Part shown: one piece after another, positions 13,456 to 19,751 of the stretch
Layout of the letters: every line of letters starts with the position of its first letter
Position numbering within the stretch: position 1 is the stretch's first letter
Assembly: GCA_902470405.1 (NCBI GenBank)
Contig: CABRGJ010000001.1
Span: 1-19,751, forward strand
Length of the DNA stretch: 19,751 nucleotides
Source of the DNA: an uncultured Eggerthella sp.
GTDB lineage: Bacteria; Actinomycetota; Coriobacteriia; Coriobacteriales; Eggerthellaceae
Direction of reading: 5' to 3'
The notes under the pieces: model-generated
What the model saw: the letters and a program-made list of their open reading frames with translations, nothing else
The model's database searches: none
Told to the model about the DNA's origin: nothing
Translations under genes and position numbers: made by a program

Positions 13456-13980
13456 ATGAAGAAGAGAACCCAACACATCTCAGGCCTTATGAATATCATC
13501 ATCGATCGTCTTCCTGAAGAGCAGAAACGCAAGATACTTGTCGAGCGGAAGATAAGACAGGTGCATGAGCAATTCGCCGCTTGTGTCGATCCTTTTATTC
13601 TGAAGCATATTAATTCTGTTTACTTGATCAAAGAAGACAGGGATATTTCACGCGAAACAACGCTTAGATTGACCGCATACGTAGATAATTCAACGGTAGC
13701 AGCGGAACTAAATGCTCAACGTGAGCTTATTGTTTTAAAATACCGTGAACTATTCGGGATCAAGATCGATGAATTCATCATTAAGATCTCGCGCGGAGCC
13801 TATAAAGAGAATTATCCTTTCAAGGAGCGATTGCAAAAAAATCCTCAAAAAATTCGCCGGCTGTCGCCGGAGGAGGAACAAGAGATAAAAACTCAAGTCT
13901 CTAAGATCTCTGACGATGATATTCGTAACTCATTTGAGCGACTCCTTAAAGCGACTAAAGAACATCAAATTGAAGAATAA
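13456..13980 (+). CDS. DciA-like (DUF721) protein
   Basis: 174 aa. The region about 60-110 (LTAYVDNSTVAAELNAQRELIVLKYRELFG) has the look of the DUF721/DciA fold. DciA proteins bind and help load the replicative helicase in bacteria lacking DnaC/DnaI. Position supports this: in actinobacteria a DUF721 gene lies between recF and gyrB (Rv0004 in Mycobacterium tuberculosis). The N-terminus and the Lys/Glu-rich C-terminal tail (about 120-174) diverge from what I know of the family, so the symbol is left blank. The start at ATG 13456 has only a weak purine-rich site. A degenerate parS lies inside the gene. Confidence 0.75.
   Translation: MKKRTQHISGLMNIIIDRLPEEQKRKILVERKIRQVHEQFAACVDPFILKHINSVYLIKEDRDISRETTLRLTAYVDNSTVAAELNAQRELIVLKYRELFGIKIDEFIIKISRGAYKENYPFKERLQKNPQKIRRLSPEEEQEIKTQVSKISDDDIRNSFERLLKATKEHQIEE
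13644..13659. promoter_or_regulatory. Degenerate parS-like sequence inside the DciA-like gene
   Basis: TATTTCACGCGAAACA differs from parS at two of 16 positions (second and tenth). It encodes IleSerArgGluThr in frame. It may be chance or a weak third ParB site, about 9.7 kb from the nearer perfect site. Confidence 0.3.
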
Positions 13981-14075
13981 ACTTTTCTTTAAAAATTTCT
14001 TTTTTGCCGCTTAGATAAGCTCACAACCTCTTTCAGATATATTCCATGCACCAGTACGCTAACTATTGTGTTTTA

Positions 14076-14084
14076 TGCTAGAAT
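14076..14084 (+). promoter_or_regulatory. Extended -10 promoter of gyrB
   Basis: TGC-TAGAAT (14076-14084) is an extended -10 with no good -35. The gyrB start lies 70 bases downstream. In the leader, GGGAAT (14099-14104) and ATTCCC (14113-14118) form a 6-bp hairpin. Confidence 0.45.
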
Positions 14085-14130
14085 GACCACTATATTTTGG
14101 GAATTTCTACAGATTCCCCGGTTCCAATAA

Positions 14131-16095
<1,965 letters not shown>

Positions 16096-16154
16096 CTAAT
16101 CAACGTACGTATTAATCGAATTTGTAAGACCGATCCTTACTTAAAGGAGCTCTT

Positions 16155-18683
16155 GTGGCTGATAATAATGAAGAAATCGATATTGAGATCGTAGAAGAAT
16201 CAGGACCTTCGAACGTTTTCCCTGCTGAATTGAGCAAGGAGATGCGTACATCATTTCTTGAGTACTCGATGAGCGTTATCGTCTCTCGTGCTCTTCCTGA
16301 TGTACGCGATGGCTTAAAGCCTGTTCATCGTCGTATCCTTTACGCGATGAATGAAAGCGGTATCACGCCTCGTCGTCCTCATGCAAAGTCCGCGCGTACT
16401 GTCGGTGATGTTATTGGTAAATACCATCCGCATGGTGATACGGCAGTATACGATACGATGGTCCGTTTGGCACAATGGTTCTCTATGCGGGTTCCACTGG
16501 TCGATGGTCATGGCAACTTCGGTTCCATCGACGGTGACTCAGCAGCTGCGATGCGTTATACCGAAGCTCGTCTTGATAAGCCTGCAATGGAGTTGTTGCG
16601 CGATCTCGACAAAGAGACGGTCGATTTCCAGCCGAACTATGATGAATCACTCGAAGAACCAGTTGTTCTACCAGCACGTTTCCCAAATCTGCTCGTCAAT
16701 GGATCTTCTGGTATCGCGGTCGGCATGGCTACGAATATTCCACCGCACAATCTGGGCGAGACCATCGATGCTACTTGCATGATGCTCGATAATCCTGACG
16801 TGACAACCGAAGAGCTCATGACCGTTCTGCCTGGTCCTGACTTTCCAACTGGTGCGACCATCATGGGACGTGAGGGAATCAAGGAAGCCTATGAAACTGG
16901 TCGTGGTAGCCTTACTATCCGTTCAAAATGCAAGATCGAAGAGGGTAAAAACGGCAAGAGCTCGATCGTCATCTCCGAGATCCCGTATCAAGTCAACCGT
17001 ACGAATCTACTGAAGAAGATCGCCGATCTTGTTCGTGATAAGAAATTGCCTGAAGTTTCGAGCGTTCATGACGCTGCGGATCGTACGGGTATCGATATCA
17101 TCATCGACCTGAAACAAAATGCGATCCCGCAGGTCGTTCTGAATAAACTTTTTAAGCATACTCAGTTGCAGGTCGGCTTTGGCTGCAATATGCTCGCACT
17201 GGTGAACGGCGTTCCGCGCACCCTCTCTTTGAAGGAGATGCTGCACTATTACATTCTTCATCAAGAAGAAGTCATCCAACGCAGAACGCGCTACGATCTT
17301 GCGAAAGCTGAAGCACGCGCTCATATTCTCGAAGGTTTCGTTATTGCCCTCGATGATATCGACAAGGTCATCAGCATCATCCGTTCTTCTGAAACAGATG
17401 TCGAGGCGAAGGATCGCCTGATCAAGGAATTCAAACTTTCTGAAAAGCAAGCCGAAGCGATCCTTGAGATGCGGCTGCGTCGTTTGACCGGTCTCGAACG
17501 TGAGAAGATCGAAAGCGAGCTAGCGGAGTTGCGCAAGAACATCGCTTATTACAATCAGCTTTTGAACGACACCTCGATGGTTCACGGGGTCATCAAAGAA
17601 GAACTGCTCGAGATCAAAGAGAAATATTCTACGCCACGAAAGACCAAGATCACTGGCGCTGCAAAGGATCTCGACGTTGAAGACTTGATCGCTGAAGAAG
17701 AAGTTGCAGTTACGGTGACTAAGGCTGGCTATATCAAGCGTCTGCCCGTTTCGACCTATCGTCAGCAGAAACGCGGCGGTAAGGGCATGCAAGGTGTGAA
17801 CCTTAAAGAGAGCGATTTTGTCGAGCATCTCTTCATCGCATCAACGCATGATTACATTTTGTTCTTCTCGAACAAAGGCAAGGTTTATCGCCTGAAAGTC
17901 TATGAGATCCCAGAGGCATCTCGCCATGCGCGCGGCAACGCGATCGTGAATCTGTTGCCTTTCGAGAAGGATGAGAGTGTATCAGCGGTCATCGCAACGA
18001 AGGATTTTCCTGAAGACGAATACCTTATGTTCGCGACTGCGCAGGGCATGGTCAAAAAGACCGCGATGAAGCTCTATGATCGCACCCGTCGCGACGGTCT
18101 TATCGCGATCAGCTTGAAAGACGGCGATGAGCTTATTTCCGTTCAACGTGTTGCGGCAGGTGAAAAGGTCATAATGGTCTCATCTGCGGGTAAAGCGATC
18201 CAGTGGGATGAAGAAGAAGTTCGTGCAATGGGACGCGATACCCAGGGCGTTCGTGGAATGAACGTCCAACTCGATGCGAAAGTGCTTGGCATGGAGATCG
18301 TACGTCCTGGTTCTGATCTGTTCGTTATCACAGAACGAGGATACGGTAAGCGAACTCCCGTCGAAGACTATCCTGTTCATCATCGTGGTGGTCAAGGCGT
18401 TTTCACGATTACGATGACAGCGAAGAAAGGTTTGCTGGCGGCCATGAAGATCGTCGAAGCCGATGACGAGCTGATGATCATCACCAACGACGGTGTTGTG
18501 GTTCGCACGCCAGTTCGTGGTATTTCGGAGTTGGGCCGTTCGACCCAAGGCGTTCATATCATGAATGTTGCGGATAAAGATAAGGTGACCGCGGTGGCTA
18601 TTACAGAGGGGTCTGGAGCAAAGAAGAGAACGAAGAATGAAGTATCAGAAGACCAAACTTCATTGCTCGATGATGTCGAATAG
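16155..18683 (+). CDS. gyrA: DNA gyrase subunit A
   Basis: Cleavage and religation subunit of gyrase, 842 aa. The start is GTG at 16155, with AAAGGAG five bases upstream. The catalytic tyrosine is Tyr135 in [10 protein letters not shown]. The quinolone-determining segment reads [14 protein letters not shown]: the position matching E. coli Ser83 is Thr96 and that matching Asp87 is Asp100. Thr is a natural residue there in several bacteria, so no resistance is implied. The GyrA box QKRGGKG at about 538-544 marks true gyrase rather than topoisomerase IV, and beta-pinwheel repeats follow. A strong terminator lies 75 bases past the stop. Confidence 0.98.
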   Translation: MADNNEEIDIEIVEESGPSNVFPAELSKEMRTSFLEYSMSVIVSRALPDVRDGLKPVHRRILYAMNESGITPRRPHAKSARTVGDVIGKYHPHGDTAVYDTMVRLAQWFSMRVPLVDGHGNFGSIDGDSAAAMRYTEARLDKPAMELLRDLDKETVDFQPNYDESLEEPVVLPARFPNLLVNGSSGIAVGMATNIPPHNLGETIDATCMMLDNPDVTTEELMTVLPGPDFPTGATIMGREGIKEAYETGRGSLTIRSKCKIEEGKNGKSSIVISEIPYQVNRTNLLKKIADLVRDKKLPEVSSVHDAADRTGIDIIIDLKQNAIPQVVLNKLFKHTQLQVGFGCNMLALVNGVPRTLSLKEMLHYYILHQEEVIQRRTRYDLAKAEARAHILEGFVIALDDIDKVISIIRSSETDVEAKDRLIKEFKLSEKQAEAILEMRLRRLTGLEREKIESELAELRKNIAYYNQLLNDTSMVHGVIKEELLEIKEKYSTPRKTKITGAAKDLDVEDLIAEEEVAVTVTKAGYIKRLPVSTYRQQKRGGKGMQGVNLKESDFVEHLFIASTHDYILFFSNKGKVYRLKVYEIPEASRHARGNAIVNLLPFEKDESVSAVIATKDFPEDEYLMFATAQGMVKKTAMKLYDRTRRDGLIAISLKDGDELISVQRVAAGEKVIMVSSAGKAIQWDEEEVRAMGRDTQGVRGMNVQLDAKVLGMEIVRPGSDLFVITERGYGKRTPVEDYPVHHRGGQGVFTITMTAKKGLLAAMKIVEADDELMIITNDGVVVRTPVRGISELGRSTQGVHIMNVADKDKVTAVAITEGSGAKKRTKNEVSEDQTSLLDDVE

Positions 18684-18716
18684 TAATAGAACCGCACGCA
18701 AGAATTTTTAATCGCT

Positions 18717-18744
18717 CAGTTAATCACGGATGAATGATTAACTG
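18717..18744. repeat. 10-bp perfect inverted repeat after gyrA
   Basis: CAGTTAATCA (18717-18726), eight-base loop, TGATTAACTG (18735-18744). It lies 33 bases past the gyrA stop and 13 bases before the terminator hairpin. No T-run follows. It could be a protein-binding site or an mRNA 3' structure. Confidence 0.6.
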
Positions 18745-18757
18745 CAGGTGAATAGAA

Positions 18758-18792
18758 GAAAAAGGCCAGGATTTGTCTCCTGGCCTTTTTTC
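18758..18792 (+). terminator. Rho-independent terminator of the gyrase operon
   Basis: AAAAAGGCCAGGA pairs with TCCTGGCCTTTTT around a TTTGTC loop, and the right arm ends in six T residues. GC core GGCCAGGA/TCCTGGCC (18764-18771/18778-18785). Confidence 0.95.
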
Positions 18793-18892
18793 ATGGTGAA
18801 CAGGTGACGAAGCTGTGTCTTTTTGCTGATCGAGCTAAGGGAGTGCAAAAAAGAACGTATGGTGAGAAGGGGAGACGACGTAAGAAGCAATA

Positions 18893-19405
18893 ATGATCCG
18901 ATGCTATATACAAACGCTCATCATTTCGCAGGCGGTATCGCCGTCTGTTCTCGTGCTTCGTCCTTATAGTGATGCTCCTGTCCAAGATACTTGTAAAGTG
19001 CTTCCGATTTGGATCGGGCTTACTGAGGCGACGCAAATGGGGCTTGCGATAGAGAAGATCCGTCTTCCGCGGCCGGTCACGCACGATGTCTTTCTTGATG
19101 CGCTTACGAATCTCAATACCTATGTCGACCATGTTCTCATCACAGATGTGAAGAACGACACCTTTTTCGTCCGCCTTTATTTACGACATCATGGCGACCT
19201 GATCGATCTTGACGCGCGGCCGAGCGATGCGATCAATCTTGCTATTCGCCAAAATGCACCCATATATGTCGAAGAATCGGTGCTTGCTGCTCAGTCGTTT
19301 CCTTATATCATCAAGAAGAACCATGTAATTGATGAAAATGATATCGAGCAGTTTCATACCTTCATCAAGACGATCAAACCCGAAGATTTCGAAAATGATG
19401 AATAA
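18893..19405 (+). CDS. Bifunctional nuclease family protein (DUF151)
   Basis: 170 aa, matching the DUF151/BFN family. Plant members are reported to have RNase and DNase activity; most bacterial members have no assigned role. Hallmarks: VLPIWIGLTEATQMGLAIEK (about 37-56), RPVTHDVFLDAL (60-71), the family core DLIDLDARPSDAINLAIRQNAPIYVEESVL (about 102-131), and an acidic C-terminus. Start at ATG 18893 with only a weak AAGAAG site; a stronger GGGGAG lies too far upstream (18871-18876). It stands alone after the gyrA terminator and before tRNA-Ile. No signal peptide. Confidence 0.88.
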   Translation: MIRCYIQTLIISQAVSPSVLVLRPYSDAPVQDTCKVLPIWIGLTEATQMGLAIEKIRLPRPVTHDVFLDALTNLNTYVDHVLITDVKNDTFFVRLYLRHHGDLIDLDARPSDAINLAIRQNAPIYVEESVLAAQSFPYIIKKNHVIDENDIEQFHTFIKTIKPEDFENDE

Positions 19406-19460
19406 ATGCCTTCCACAAACGGCCATTTCTTCCCGCTTCTAAAAAACTGTTAAAAAACTC

Positions 19461-19488
19461 TTGAAAAAAAACTATGAGTTTCATATAT
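19461..19488 (+). promoter_or_regulatory. Promoter of tRNA-Ile with phased A-tracts
   Basis: TTGAAA (19461-19466), 16 bases, TATATT (19483-19488), 18 bases before the tRNA. Upstream A-tracts start at 19441 and 19452, and a third at 19464 overlaps the -35, so they are close to one helical turn apart, as in an UP element. Confidence 0.65.
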
Positions 19489-19506
19489 TTAATAAGCGCG
19501 ATTTTC

Positions 19507-19583
<77 letters not shown>

Positions 19584-19588
19584 TTTTT

Positions 19589-19597
19589 TGTGGATAA
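19589..19597 (-). promoter_or_regulatory. Perfect DnaA box (TTATCCACA on the minus strand)
   Basis: TGTGGATAA at 19589-19597 is the only perfect TTATCCACA I found in the window. It overlaps the left arm of the 15-bp hairpin at 19594-19637 and lies six bases after tRNA-Ile. Confidence 0.5.
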
Positions 19598-19637
19598 ACA
19601 CTCCACCGTGAGCCGAGTTAGCCGGTGGAGTGTTTAT
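19594..19637. repeat. 15-bp perfect inverted repeat between two tRNA genes
   Basis: ATAAACACTCCACCG (19594-19608) and CGGTGGAGTGTTTAT (19623-19637) pair without error around a 14-base loop. No T-run follows on either strand, so it is not a canonical terminator. It may be an RNA processing or stability element, or a protein-binding site. Confidence 0.7.
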
Positions 19638-19674
19638 TATAAAGTTCGAGGGTCAAATAGATCCATCGCGTAGT

Positions 19675-19697
19675 GCAACACGAGTTGCTATTTTTTT
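19675..19697 (+). terminator. Short terminator-like hairpin before the second tRNA
   Basis: GCAAC, loop ACGA, GTTGC (19675-19688), then TA and seven T residues. The stem is only 5 bp. It could end the tRNA-Ile transcript, but the next tRNA begins three bases later with no clear promoter of its own. Confidence 0.4.
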
Positions 19698-19699
19698 GT

Positions 19700-19751
19700 G
19701 GGGCATTAGCTCAGCTGGGAGAGCGCGGGCTTTCCAAGCCTGAGGTCAGGG
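19700..19751 (+). tRNA. 5' part of a tRNA: Ala-type body, apparent Gly anticodon TCC (cut by window edge)
   Basis: Acceptor strand GGGGCAT (19700-19706), D-arm GCTC/GAGC with AGCTGGGA loop, anticodon stem CGGGC/GCCTG (one G-T pair), loop TTTCCAA, variable loop AGGTC, start of T-stem. The anticodon by position is TCC (Gly). The acceptor and D-arm look like bacterial tRNA-Ala, which is the usual partner of tRNA-Ile(GAT) after gyrA in actinobacteria. The 3' third is missing, so the G3-U70 alanine identity pair cannot be checked. Certain as a tRNA, uncertain in identity. Confidence 0.8.

Noticed and set aside
16441..16460. Thr in GyrA at the position of E. coli Ser83
   Set aside because: Thr is the wild-type residue there in several bacteria, so it is not evidence of quinolone resistance.

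Overview
This window looks like the replication-origin region of a bacterial chromosome. Genes to the left of about 7.6 kb run leftward (rpmH-rnpA-yidD-yidC-jag-rsmG-parA-parB, with an extra YbhB-like gene at the start). Genes to the right of about 8.25 kb run rightward (an ATPase/winged-helix gene, dnaA, dnaN, recF, a dciA-like gene, gyrB, gyrA, a DUF151 nuclease gene, tRNAs). The switch point is a 664-base, very AT-rich, gene-free stretch. I infer an actinobacterium of the class Coriobacteriia. The grounds are the dnaN-recF-dciA-gyrB-gyrA order, tRNA-Ile just after gyrA, and an ATP-binding winged-helix gene directly upstream of dnaA, an arrangement I associate with that class. No species can be named from the sequence.

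Left arm. A truncated ddl gene (minus) faces away from rlmN (plus). rlmN converges on parB, with a strong shared hairpin between them. The leftward block from rpmH starts at a near-consensus promoter. It carries ribosomal protein L34, RNase P protein, membrane-protein insertion factors (YidD, YidC), the RNA-binding protein Jag/KhpB, the 16S rRNA methyltransferase RsmG, and the chromosome partition pair ParA/ParB. Two perfect 16-base parS sites flank rsmG, and one overlaps the likely parA promoter. Both ParA and ParB have long low-complexity N-terminal extensions.

Origin. The 7587-8250 spacer is about 79% AT over 7681-7920. It holds nested inverted DnaA-box-like 9-mers, helically phased GATTAT hexamers, several AT-rich dyads and a pyrimidine-rich tract. 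The dnaA-dnaN spacer (10740-11153) holds a second set: four AGTG tetramers 10-11 bases apart inside a long inverted repeat, plus a TTATCAACA box. Either or both could be oriC.

Right arm. The gene at 8251 encodes a GHKL ATPase domain without a histidine-kinase dimerisation domain, joined to a winged helix. It has a candidate operator in its own leader and is the best candidate here for an undescribed regulator of initiation. DnaA, the beta clamp, RecF, a DciA-like protein and both gyrase subunits follow. A DUF151 nuclease, tRNA-Ile(GAT) and the 5' part of a second tRNA close the window. That second tRNA has an Ala-type body but appears to carry a glycine (TCC) anticodon.
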